This document shows, piece after piece, positions 8,085 through 14,387 of a DNA stretch of 64,000 nucleotides; within the stretch, counting starts at the first letter, position 1; each line of letters opens with the position of its first letter. This DNA is from Bifidobacterium imperatoris (GTDB taxonomy: Bacteria; Actinomycetota; Actinomycetes; Actinomycetales; Bifidobacteriaceae): NCBI RefSeq assembly GCF_002860405.1, contig NZ_NMWV01000023.1, forward strand, positions 69,356 to 133,355, read 5' to 3'. Below the pieces are notes generated by a model that saw only the letters and a list, made by a program, of their open reading frames with translations, searched no databases and was not told the origin of the DNA. The position numbers were made by a program, and so were the translations under genes.

Positions 8085-8377
8085 CGAGCGGCCTCCTGCA
8101 AAAGGTCGCTGAGTTCCTGGTCATCGTCCACGCCCTCGTACATGGTTTCAAGCTGTTGTATATAGCCGAGAAGGCTGGTCATGTTCCTTGAGATTTCACG
8201 TCCGCGCGAATTCTGCACGTCGATGTTGCGGGCGATGGAAAGCATGGACGAATAGATGAAGTCGGCCATCGGGTTGTCTTCCTTGCCATGCCGATATTCG
8301 GTGATGAACTTCTCGGTGGCCTTTTCCTGCGGACCCTTGACCAGTCCGGCGTTCTCGAAACCCTCGAAACCTGCCAT
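8081..8377 (-). CDS. Probable terminase small subunit
   Basis: 98 residues from the ATG at 8377, preceded by GGAG at a spacing of 9; a TTG at 8392 is in frame but sits on that ribosome binding site. The protein starts MAGFEGFENAG and is largely helical and acidic at its end (DDDQELSDLLQEAAR). It lies directly upstream of the large subunit and overlaps it by 4 bases, the usual place for the DNA-recognition subunit. No distinct HTH was made out, so the call is mostly positional. Confidence 0.7.
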   Translation of the reverse strand: MAGFEGFENAGLVKGPQEKATEKFITEYRHGKEDNPMADFIYSSMLSIARNIDVQNSRGREISRNMTSLLGYIQQLETMYEGVDDDQELSDLLQEAAR

Positions 8378-8550
8378 AACGATTTGCTCCAATCAGAGTA
8401 CTGGTGTATTTTCCCTAAATGAAGCTATTTTTCCTGCCCGGTTTAGGGGTTCCGTCCCTATTTCCGGGCTTTTTTATTTATCCTGTGGGGAACCAAAAAC
8501 GGTGAGGCGCGGGCTGTTCCTTAGCCATCGATTCCAAAAAAACGAGACGG
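8378..8550. other. Intergenic gap before the terminase genes; candidate cos region
   Basis: This 173-base stretch lies between the HNH gene and the small terminase subunit and holds no gene. It contains a strong hairpin (8436-8469), the run of A near 8536 and AT-rich text around 8401-8430. In HK97-like phages with an HNH gene next to terminase the cos site usually lies near here. No cut site can be named from the sequence. Confidence 0.3.
8436..8476 (+). terminator. Rho-independent terminator, plus strand
   Basis: GCCCGG at 8436-8441 pairs with CCGGGC at 8464-8469, with an inner AGGG/CCCT pairing, followed by six T. As a terminator it points rightward, against the surrounding genes; it could end a plus-strand antisense transcript or be a structural element. 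Confidence 0.55.
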
Positions 8551-9315
8551 TCACCAGCCCGCAAGCCAATCGTCTTCATCGGTTTCGGTTTCCACGGGCT
8601 TCGATGCGAGACCCAAGGCCGCGAGCCGTTCGCGCCGCTCGTTCAGCCTCGCATCGATGGATGATTGGGTGAGCCCGAGCCGATACCACTGGAGTATCGC
8701 GCGTTCCTCACCACGCACTCCACTCGCCCTGGCCTTGCATCTCTCCAACACCTCACGCTTGCCTGGATCACATACCACGATGTCATAGTCCAGGCTTATC
8801 CACTCGTCCAACAGTCGAGGACTGCGCGGGGTCATGGGCATGGCCTTCACCAGCCAGATACCCACGGGCTCCACCACACGCACCGCCCTGCGATATGCGC
8901 CGTACCATGCGCCGGTCGCCATGTCCCTGAGCCACTGCTGGCCATGATGCTCCACACCATCACCAGACAGCAGAGCCCCAGCCAACACGTCGAAGTCCAG
9001 CACGATATCGCCGGGTTGCCTGTGCATATCCACATACGTGCTCTTCCCACCGCAAGGCGGACCAATCACCGCGTGTATCGAAGCACCGTAATGGTTCAAC
9101 GTCCTATCACTGCGAAGGCTGTTGCAATGCTTGCAAGCTCTGCGGAGGTTGCTCACGATGGTGGGACCGCCCGCACGATCCGGCACGATGTGGTCGGTGG
9201 TATCCGACACCCTGGCGCATCCCGGCATATCAAGCCAGCAATCATTACCCCAGCGTTCCATGACCTCGGCGGCGATACGCGGCGGTACCCGCTGCCTATC
9301 CTTCCTTGCCGGCAT
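8551..9315 (-). CDS. HNH endonuclease fused to a P-loop NTPase domain
   Basis: 254 residues from the ATG at 9315, which has AGGTGG upstream. Residues 20-72 are an HNH domain: two Cys in the CWLDMPGC segment, TTDHIVPDRAGG, SNLRRACKHCN. Residues 80-254 start with a Walker A motif HAVIGPPCGGKST (GPPCGGKS at 85-92), then VLDFDVLAGALL and a Walker B-like DYDIVVCDPG, like small zeta/AAA_33-type kinases. Phage HNH proteins beside terminase assist DNA cleavage at packaging; what the P-loop half does is unknown. It overlaps the small HTH gene upstream by 20 bases. The protein ends in an acidic tail with tryptophans. Confidence 0.75.
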   Translation of the reverse strand: MPARKDRQRVPPRIAAEVMERWGNDCWLDMPGCARVSDTTDHIVPDRAGGPTIVSNLRRACKHCNSLRSDRTLNHYGASIHAVIGPPCGGKSTYVDMHRQPGDIVLDFDVLAGALLSGDGVEHHGQQWLRDMATGAWYGAYRRAVRVVEPVGIWLVKAMPMTPRSPRLLDEWISLDYDIVVCDPGKREVLERCKARASGVRGEERAILQWYRLGLTQSSIDARLNERRERLAALGLASKPVETETDEDDWLAGW

Positions 9316-9484
9316 GCTTCCACCTCTCCACCTCGCTACGCTCATAACGCACGAGCCGGGAGCCCGGCCAGCGCGTCCACTTCGGACCCATGCCCACCGA
9401 CTGCCGCCACTTACGCACCGTATCCGGTTTCACGCCCAACAGGTCGGCCACCTCCACCGTCGTCATATACTCGCCCATAATCAC
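9296..9484 (-). CDS. MerR/excisionase-type small DNA-binding protein
   Basis: 62 residues: MTTVEVADLLGVKPDTVRKWRQ is a winged-helix HTH opening, followed by RWPGSRLVRYERSEVERW, the wing and the third helix. This is the helix_turn_helix_17 / excisionase class. It may regulate phage genes or assist recombination. It lies three bases from the next upstream gene and overlaps the HNH gene downstream. The start could be either ATG at 9484 or the in-frame ATG at 9466. Confidence 0.75.
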   Translation of the reverse strand: MIMGEYMTTVEVADLLGVKPDTVRKWRQSVGMGPKWTRWPGSRLVRYERSEVERWKHAGKEG

Positions 9485-9487
9485 CTT

Positions 9488-9847
9488 CTAGAACAGTGGA
9501 ATGCTGGTCTGCACATGGTCACGCGGCTGACTTTGCGGGTTGCGAGGTTTCCGGCTCAAACGTTCCGAGCGAGCCAACGCCCATTTACGGAAGTCCCGAC
9601 TATCCACATACCACGTACCCTCACGCCGGTAGATACGCAAACCAAAGCGTGCGAGGTCGCGGAACTCCACCAACGTATCCACGCCCAACACACCAGCCAC
9701 CTGGAAGTACTGAAGCTCGGTGATGCCCAGCTTGCCGGCCTGTTCGTCCACACGATCCGCAAACCACCGCAGATACTCGGCGGCATCCCACGGGTCGCAC
9801 AGATCGGTCAGGTACTCGAACAGGTGAGGCTTATTCGATTTGCCCAT
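9488..9847 (-). CDS. Phage protein of unknown function
   Basis: 119 residues, starting MGKSNKPHLFEYL. The ATG at 9847 shares one base with the stop of the upstream gene (TGATG), which decides this start over one five codons earlier. The middle reads VAGVLGVDTLVEFRDLARFGLRIYRREGTWYVDSRDFRKW, which looks like a small winged-helix domain with a beta wing; the C-terminus is basic and Pro/Gln rich. It could be a DNA-binding protein of the phage early operon. I do not recognise a family. Confidence 0.6.
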   Translation of the reverse strand: MGKSNKPHLFEYLTDLCDPWDAAEYLRWFADRVDEQAGKLGITELQYFQVAGVLGVDTLVEFRDLARFGLRIYRREGTWYVDSRDFRKWALARSERLSRKPRNPQSQPRDHVQTSIPLF

Positions 9848-10155
9848 CAGTCCACCAGCCATCCATAAGCACCCGCATACTTGGCCAAAGCCTCGAACGC
9901 CTCCCTGGCATCCCAGCAGCGCATCCCGTACTTACGAACCTTGGAAGGCGGGCAATCGGCGCGGCGCATCATCTCCCACAGCTGGTTATCGTCAATCCTT
10001 CCGGTACGGCGCACCAGGCCACTCCAACGCGCGATCTGCTCGGCCGTGACAAGGAACGATTCGGTGGTCTTCCTGGCGGCGATGAAGTCATGCAGTTTCG
10101 GAAGACTCCTAACCGCGCAATCCTTCAAAGTTTGTTCGAACGTTTCCCTGCTCAT
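9847..10155 (-). CDS. Phage protein of unknown function
   Basis: 102 residues, MSRETFEQTLKDCAVRSL onward. Helical throughout; FLVTAEQIARWSGLVRRTGRIDDNQLWEMM and the tail KYGMRCWDAREAFEALAKY suggest two short helical units, possibly HTH-like. GGAAACG lies near the ATG and the stop is shared with the next gene (TGATG). It is part of the small-gene run between the repressor region and terminase. No family is recognised. Confidence 0.55.
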   Translation of the reverse strand: MSRETFEQTLKDCAVRSLPKLHDFIAARKTTESFLVTAEQIARWSGLVRRTGRIDDNQLWEMMRRADCPPSKVRKYGMRCWDAREAFEALAKYAGAYGWLVD

Positions 10156-10614
10156 CTATCAACCTTTCAAACACATGTACCAACCACCCCTTCACCTCCC
10201 ATCAACCTTCGGGTGGTGAGGGGAGCAGAGCGGGTCAAGACCCAGAAGACTTCGGCTGAAAAACGCATTACACGCTTTCGCGGAAGTCCTCTGATTGGGT
10301 CTCGCGCTGCTTGGGAATGCTTCGTAACGGAGCCGGTCCTTCGCTTGCAAGAGCAGGCTGATGCCTGCCAGGAATGGTCCCCCATGACAGCCCCACACAA
10401 GCGTGTGGCATGGCCGCCCGATTCTGCCTTTACCGGCGGCTGTCAGGGGTCGGTGGCTCTCTCTTCGTCTCACAACTACCGCTAGAGCAAAGCGGCGGAC
10501 TTCCCGCCACCACAGCGGGCATAGGTCGCCTAACCGCTAGCCATACGGCGGTATCACAGGCATTCCATTATGAGTGGCCAGAACAAGGCGCTGGCACGCC
10601 AACAAAGACGGGGG
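10156..10614 (-). other. 459-base gene-free, hairpin-rich stretch; candidate structured RNA
   Basis: No frame here has a ribosome binding site with protein-like text. Several compact hairpins are present: GGGT-CAAG-ACCC at 10232-10243, GCAGGC-TGAT-GCCTGC at 10353-10368, CCACAC-AAGC-GTGTGG at 10393-10408, and on the minus strand a CGC-GAAA-GCG tetraloop hairpin near 10275. The stretch is GC-rich and sits inside an otherwise tightly packed minus-strand gene run. A large phage RNA of the GOLLD or ROOL kind is one possibility, but no family signature was identified. Decayed gene remains are the other. Confidence 0.35.
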
Positions 10615-10821
10615 CTACTCGGGTTCCGGCATAATAGCCAGCACGCCGATAAGGTTTCTGACTTCTTCCGGCGTGAACACGTACAGTTTTGACCTGAAGT
10701 CCTTACGCCGCGTGTGCGGAGTGATGCACAGCAAAAGGCAACCGTTCACTGTCCGAGTGGACTGGAACCTATAGCCCATATCTTCTTCGGCTGGCGGTTT
10801 CTGCCTGCTCAATTCGACCAC
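10615..10821 (-). CDS. Small phage protein of unknown function
   Basis: 68 residues, MVELSRQKPPAEEDMGYRF onward. A beta strand region (YRFQSTRTVNGCLLLCITP) is followed by SKLYVFTPEEVRNLIGVLAIMPEPE. The ATG at 10821 overlaps the end of the short membrane-protein gene upstream by 13 bases. No family recognised. Confidence 0.5.
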   Translation of the reverse strand: MVELSRQKPPAEEDMGYRFQSTRTVNGCLLLCITPHTRRKDFRSKLYVFTPEEVRNLIGVLAIMPEPE

Positions 10822-10925
10822 CCCAGAAACTCACCAAGACTCACGAACGCGAGAGCGACACCGAAAGCGAACAACACCAGTGGACTCAACAGCAGCAGGC
10901 ACACGCCTTGCAACAGCTTCCTCAT
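10809..10925 (-). CDS. 38-residue single-span membrane protein
   Basis: MRKLLQGVCLLLLSPLVLF opens a short protein whose residues 4-33 are one hydrophobic stretch, ending LGEFLGWSN. It starts at 10925 with an ATGA overlap with the stop of the upstream gene and itself overlaps the next gene by 13 bases, so it is embedded in a coupled chain. That overlap and the membrane-like text are the reasons to accept so short a gene. Function unknown. Confidence 0.5.
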   Translation of the reverse strand: MRKLLQGVCLLLLSPLVLFAFGVALAFVSLGEFLGWSN

Positions 10926-11107
10926 GATTCACCCCGATTCACAGCACCATGAACACGCTCGGGAACACCGGCCAACACCATTGCCGTACACAAGCAGACG
11001 ACTCCCAGCAATTCCCAGAAACCCATCACCGTGAAAATCAAGCCCACGAACACGGTGCAGAACGTGAGCACCGACTTATAGATGGTTGACAAGCTTCGCC
11101 CTGACAT
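10922..11107 (-). CDS. 61-residue two-span membrane protein
   Basis: MSGRSLSTIYKSVLTFCTV begins a protein with two hydrophobic stretches (about residues 11-30 and 32-48) and a charged tail PERVHGAVNRGES. It overlaps the next upstream gene by 32 bases and the 38-residue gene by 4. Small membrane proteins in early phage regions may be superinfection-exclusion factors, but a holin is less likely here, far from lysis genes. Function unknown. Confidence 0.5.
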   Translation of the reverse strand: MSGRSLSTIYKSVLTFCTVFVGLIFTVMGFWELLGVVCLCTAMVLAGVPERVHGAVNRGES

Positions 11108-11303
11108 GACGCGCCTTCCTTATCTCTTCCGCAAAACGGCGATTGATACGAACCATGTCGCTCATGCTCAGATCACGAATCACCAACGATCCCTCCTCAC
11201 ACGAGATGTTCAGCATGAACCTGTACGGGTCGCCCGAATCCTCCACATGGGTAAGAACCGGGTCGAACACGTTAACCGAACTCTCAGGGTCGAACCTGCT
11301 CAT
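11076..11303 (-). CDS. 75-residue phage protein of unknown function
   Basis: Starts MSRFDPESSVNVFDPVL at 11303, where GGAGGTG precedes the ATG at good spacing; a longer reading to 11351 passes through that site. The middle, RFMLNISCEEGSLVIRDLSMSDMVRINRRF, suggests a beta hairpin followed by helices, ending in the basic RKARHVRAKLVNHL. First gene of the minus-strand early run after the divergent gene at 11429. No family recognised. Confidence 0.6.
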   Translation of the reverse strand: MSRFDPESSVNVFDPVLTHVEDSGDPYRFMLNISCEEGSLVIRDLSMSDMVRINRRFAEEIRKARHVRAKLVNHL

Positions 11304-11428
11304 AACCTCACCTCCATCGGTACGTCTGCTTTGCAAGCAGAGGGTTGACAACGTTTAGGTTCCTTCCCCCGCCGTAGGCTTGATAAGGAAGAAAAGAAAC
11401 AAGCCACAAACCGAAGGAAGGAAGAATA

Positions 11429-12022
11429 ATGGGAGTTGACGTGATGGCTTCGCTTGCTTTTGCCGGTATTTCCACCGTCGCGGCCGTTGGGGCCGCAATA
11501 GCGGCGGTAATAGGCAATAAGAAAGCGCAGGGAGCCAACGACATCGCCACGCAAGCGCTCGGGAAGAGCGACAAAGCGAACGAGCTGAGCGAACGCGCGA
11601 ACCAAATCGCACAAGATGCGCTCGAAGTCAGCAGGAGCCAGCACCTGCGAGAGACGACGCACGAGGTCGTCGATTGGACACTCGAGATTGATGACGCAGG
11701 AGTGTTCACCCTGTCCAATATCGGCACCGATTCTGCCTGCAATGTGGCTGTAGTCATCACGGGTGTTCCCGAGGAAGGATGCGAGTCCGCAGAATGGAGA
11801 CTCAACGAGTCTCGGAGGATACAACACGACATTTCGGCCGGCCGCCAAATCATTATCGATACCCCGCAAATACGCGATGTGGTCGAGCAGGCCAGAACAA
11901 CCTTCCTTTACATCCCCGGCGTCTACGATCACAGGGCGCACATGGATATCGAGGTCACAATCTACTGGGAAAACTCCGTAGGAGTCCTCTCTTCGAAGGT
12001 CATTAAGCGTCATTTCGACTAG
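11429..12022 (+). CDS. Membrane-anchored coiled-coil protein, unknown function
   Basis: 197 residues on the plus strand, against the flow of the phage. A purine-rich GAAGGAAGGAAG precedes the ATG. Residues 6-28 are a hydrophobic span (ASLAFAGISTVAAVGAAIAA); residues 30-72 form a likely coiled coil (AQGANDIATQALGKSDKANE); the rest is beta-rich (WTLEIDDAGVFTLSNIG, MDIEVTIYWENSVGVL). Being a single, oppositely oriented gene near the repressor it has the look of a moron gene expressed from the lysogen, perhaps for superinfection exclusion. That role is inference. A long minus-strand frame over the same bases is judged a shadow. Confidence 0.65.
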   Translation: MGVDVMASLAFAGISTVAAVGAAIAAVIGNKKAQGANDIATQALGKSDKANELSERANQIAQDALEVSRSQHLRETTHEVVDWTLEIDDAGVFTLSNIGTDSACNVAVVITGVPEEGCESAEWRLNESRRIQHDISAGRQIIIDTPQIRDVVEQARTTFLYIPGVYDHRAHMDIEVTIYWENSVGVLSSKVIKRHFD

Positions 12023-12039
12023 AATCTGCGCCGGAGTCA

Positions 12040-12285
12040 TCACGCCACCTCCAAGGGTTTCGCGTAATCGGAACGGCCGGTGAGATAGTCCAGGCTCACG
12101 TCGAAGTAGTCGGCGATACGCGACAAGTCACGAAGAGTGAAATTACTGCGCCCATGCAGCTTGGCGTTAAGAAGCTGGAATGAAATACCCATTTCTTGAG
12201 CCAAGGAACGCTGAGTGATGTGCTGCTGCCTCATGAGTCCCCTCAATCTAGTTGACACGGCATCAGACGTACAGACTAAAACCAT
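12040..12285 (-). CDS. XRE-family HTH regulator (repressor-like)
   Basis: 81 residues. ITQRSLAQEMGISFQLLNAKLHGRSNFTLRDLSRIADYFDVSLDYLTG is a complete XRE HTH with the usual C-terminal DYLTGRSD. It has no further domain, so it is closer to a Cro or short repressor than to CI. It diverges from another HTH gene at 12366, the classic switch layout. The ATG at 12285 has only a weak ribosome binding site; a GTG at 12255 is an alternative. Confidence 0.75.
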   Translation of the reverse strand: MVLVCTSDAVSTRLRGLMRQQHITQRSLAQEMGISFQLLNAKLHGRSNFTLRDLSRIADYFDVSLDYLTGRSDYAKPLEVA

Positions 12286-12365
12286 GTGTTACTTTCTACA
12301 GCCAAAATAGCGCTACATCAAGTAAGACACACCGAAAAAGTAAAATGTGGTTGTATTATGTAGTT
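12286..12365. promoter_or_regulatory. Divergent promoter/operator region between two phage HTH genes
   Basis: AT-rich 80 bases. TATTAT at 12354-12359 is a good -10 box six bases before the ATG at 12366, so the plus-strand gene may be leaderless. TTACTTT near 12293 and AAAGTAA near 12337 form an inverted pair and may be operator half-sites. Confidence 0.5.
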
Positions 12366-12752
12366 ATGACAGCAACAATGAATATGCCAAAAGCGAAGGT
12401 AAACGCACAGGATATTGTGGCCGCTAACGTAAACCTGATGATTACGGCGCGACACCTTCAGAAGAAGGATCTAGCCAACGCATTAGGTTTAGCCCCTCAA
12501 ACGATTGCGCGTAAGCTACGTAGCGAAATTACCTGGACTATTAACGAGACTCAGGCGGCAGCAGATTTTCTCAATACAGATGTGGCAACGTTGCTTAACC
12601 CTAATCTGACCATGCATGAGCTGTTAGGGTATAAAAATACCGCCACCTCGGATGAGTCCAAGAATGGCGGTATTTCTGCGAGTAATGAGTGGGGCCGCAG
12701 GGGCTTGAACCCTGGACCGGGCGATTATGAGTCGCATGCTCTAACCGACTGA
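12366..12752 (+). CDS. HTH DNA-binding protein whose end runs into the tRNA
   Basis: 128 residues read from MTATMNMPKAKVNAQD. Residues 12-75 carry an HTH (LMITARHLQKKDLANALGLAPQTIARKLRSE) and end in TDVATLLNPNLTMHELLG; beyond about residue 90 the text comes from the terminator stem and the antisense of the tRNA-Met, so the native C-terminus may have been replaced by integration. The ATG is probably leaderless given the -10 box six bases upstream. It is divergent to the repressor-like gene and probably takes part in the lysogeny switch. Confidence 0.6.
   Translation: MTATMNMPKAKVNAQDIVAANVNLMITARHLQKKDLANALGLAPQTIARKLRSEITWTINETQAAADFLNTDVATLLNPNLTMHELLGYKNTATSDESKNGGISASNEWGRRGLNPGPGDYESHALTD
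12635..12675 (-). terminator. Rho-independent terminator after tRNA-Met
   Basis: AAATACCGCCA (12635-12645) pairs perfectly with TGGCGGTATTT (12665-12675). On the minus strand the stem is followed by a run of T, so it ends the tRNA transcript. It overlaps the 3' coding part of the divergent HTH gene. Confidence 0.75.
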
Positions 12753-12763
12753 GCTACGGCCCC
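12690..12763 (-). tRNA. tRNA-Met (anticodon CAT)
   Basis: Acceptor GGGGCCG pairs with CGGCCCC, D arm GCTC/GAGC, anticodon loop CTCATAA, T arm CAGGG-TTCAAGC-CCCTG. CCA is not encoded. The anticodon stem has one weak pair at its base. CAT could also be an Ile2 tRNA modified by TilS; the A in the loop and overall body fit elongator Met better, but this was not resolved. Its 3' end borders the prophage and is the likely attB. Confidence 0.88.
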
Positions 12764-12834
12764 ACATTGGTTTGCATCGGCAAAAGCCAACCTTAATAGT
12801 GTAGCACGGTGGCCAGCCTGCGCCTCGCCCTGCG

Positions 12835-14070
12835 CTACTTTCCTTGCTCCGTCAGGTATTCCAACGGATTGTCGATGAACCTGCGCAGCCCCAGCTCCGC
12901 GGCACCGTACATCGAGGGATGCTGCGCCACCGGCGGCACGCAGACGCGAACCTGGATAGCCGGATAGCCCAGAATCTCCGAACGCAGTCGCCCTTCGAGC
13001 ACATTGCCCAGCTCGTCTCCGAAATGCGACCACAATCCACCGAGCAGCACCGTGTCGACATCCGTCAGATTCACTGCGGAGGCGATGGCGGAAACCAGTG
13101 CGTCAACGGCCTTGTCCACCACTTTGGCGGCCACCTCGTCTCCGGACCGCCAGCGGTTCAGGAAGGATTCGATGGCCTTGGCACTGGCGGCCTCATCGCC
13201 TTGGGCGATCCCGGCAGCCTCCACCAAGGCGCGTCGGCCGGCGAACACCTCCAGACAACCGTGGCGGCCGCACCGGCACAGCGGACCGTCCATCGCCACG
13301 GACACATGGCCGATCTCTCCGGCGAAACCGTGGGAGCCGGTCACCACAGCACCGTCACGCACCACAGCGCCACCGATGCCGACGTCGGTCGACAGGTAGA
13401 TGAACGAATCGGTGCGGTTCACCACGTTCAGGAAATCGGCCCGTACGGTGGCGTAACCGGGAATCTGCGCAATGGCGGCCATCATGGCCTCGTTGCCGGC
13501 CACGGCGTCGAGCCTGCGCACGATATTGAAGCGGCTCAGATCCACGTTCTCCCAGCCGAGGTTGCGCGCCACGAGCAGCCGCATGTCGTCGGTCACGATG
13601 CCCGGTAGGGCAAGCCCCGCCCCCACGACGTTGTATCCTTTGCGCTTCAGCTTGCGCTCCAGCGGGAAGGTCATCGCATCGAGTTTGGCGAAGATCTCAT
13701 TGGGGTCGGTGTCGGTCATGTCTTCATCGACCCATTCCTTGCCCTGAGTGTCGCCGTTGAGGTCGAGCGCGAGGCAACCGTATCCATCGGTATTGATCTG
13801 CAGGCCGATGCCGGCCACGCTTCCGCCACGGATGGTCAGCGGCGTGCTGGGTCTGCCGTAGGGGGAATTCGCCACCGGTTCGCCTTCGACCACGATGCCG
13901 TTGTCCAACAGCAGCGCGGACAGCAGCGACAGCGTCGCCTTGGTGAGTCCCGTCTCCTTGGCCAGATCGGCGCGGCTCATTGGCTTGTCTGCGCGAAGCA
14001 TCGTGTCAAGCGTCACTGAAAGATTATGGTTGCGCAAATCCTCCTGATTGATTCTGCGTAGACCGCCCAT
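12835..14070 (-). CDS. xylR: ROK-family transcriptional regulator, probable xylose repressor
   Basis: 411 residues. Residues 10-75 are a winged HTH (MSRADLAKETGLTKATLSLLSALLL region); the ROK sugar-kinase-like part follows with VVGAGLALPGIV, STDVGIGGAVVRDG, and the zinc motif CRCGRHGC preceded by GEIGH. The kinase fold here senses sugar and does not phosphorylate it. GGAG lies ten bases before the ATG. It diverges from xylB across 317 bases, typical of XylR-type regulators, so it probably represses xylB and perhaps xylA. Ligand (xylose or xylulose) is inferred from the neighbours. Confidence 0.85.
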   Translation of the reverse strand: MGGLRRINQEDLRNHNLSVTLDTMLRADKPMSRADLAKETGLTKATLSLLSALLLDNGIVVEGEPVANSPYGRPSTPLTIRGGSVAGIGLQINTDGYGCLALDLNGDTQGKEWVDEDMTDTDPNEIFAKLDAMTFPLERKLKRKGYNVVGAGLALPGIVTDDMRLLVARNLGWENVDLSRFNIVRRLDAVAGNEAMMAAIAQIPGYATVRADFLNVVNRTDSFIYLSTDVGIGGAVVRDGAVVTGSHGFAGEIGHVSVAMDGPLCRCGRHGCLEVFAGRRALVEAAGIAQGDEAASAKAIESFLNRWRSGDEVAAKVVDKAVDALVSAIASAVNLTDVDTVLLGGLWSHFGDELGNVLEGRLRSEILGYPAIQVRVCVPPVAQHPSMYGAAELGLRRFIDNPLEYLTEQGK

Positions 14071-14265
14071 CGCGCATCATCTCCTCGCCGTTCATTCGCG
14101 CCGCATGCCACCGGACCGGTGCATTCCTTGGACGGAATCCCCCGATTGCAGCGGCATGGGTTCGTTCATTATGCATTATGCGTCATCGGCACCGACCAGA
14201 CATGCGTCATCACATGCTGCAGAGGCTTTCCGACGCGCCAATGCGCCATGAACACCATGTCACGA

Positions 14266-14321
14266 ACACACTATAAGTTCATAACACACTATAGTTCATT
14301 CGTCTAACTTATTGGTACAAT
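14266..14321 (+). promoter_or_regulatory. xylB promoter region with paired direct repeats
   Basis: Within the 317-base divergent gap, ACACACTATAAGTTCAT (14266-14282) is followed by ACACACTATAGTTCAT (14284-14299), near-identical copies 18 bases apart. TACAAT at 14316-14321 is a fair -10 box just downstream. The core TATAGTTCA recurs in the xylA promoter. Probable operator of the ROK regulator. The rest of the gap shows nothing else clear. Confidence 0.55.
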
Positions 14322-14387
14322 GATACCGGCACCATTCATTCAGGCGCGCCGGGCAGGCGCTCCAGCCTCGTCGAGGAGGAACAACTT

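Larger units (their letters stand above)
1..12690. mobile_element. Prophage (right-hand part), cut by the window start
   Basis: A near-continuous minus-strand run of siphovirus genes in HK97-like order (terminase, portal, protease-capsid, connectors, major tail protein, tail chaperone, tape measure), with small early genes and two divergent HTH regulators at its right side. The right boundary is placed at the 3' end of the tRNA-Met at 12690-12763, a classic integration target; the tRNA lies so that its 3' end faces the phage. From memory, several Bifidobacterium prophages use a tRNA-Met site. Integrase, lysis and tail-tip genes are not in the window. The exact att core cannot be given because the left end is not visible. 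Confidence 0.9.

Noticed and set aside
10167..10473. Overlapping 77- and 93-codon minus-strand frames in the gene-free prophage stretch
   Set aside because: No ribosome binding site, Cys/Arg/Ser-rich random-looking text and mutual overlap in different frames.
11300..12043. 247-codon minus-strand frame opposite the gene at 11429
   Set aside because: No ribosome binding site; low-complexity Ser/Cys/Arg text in places. The plus-strand reading has a strong ribosome binding site and sensible domain structure.
12835..14070. ROK protein as a sugar kinase
   Set aside because: It has an N-terminal winged HTH of about 75 residues and lies divergent to xylB, so it is a regulator; glk at 38558 lacks the HTH and is the enzyme.
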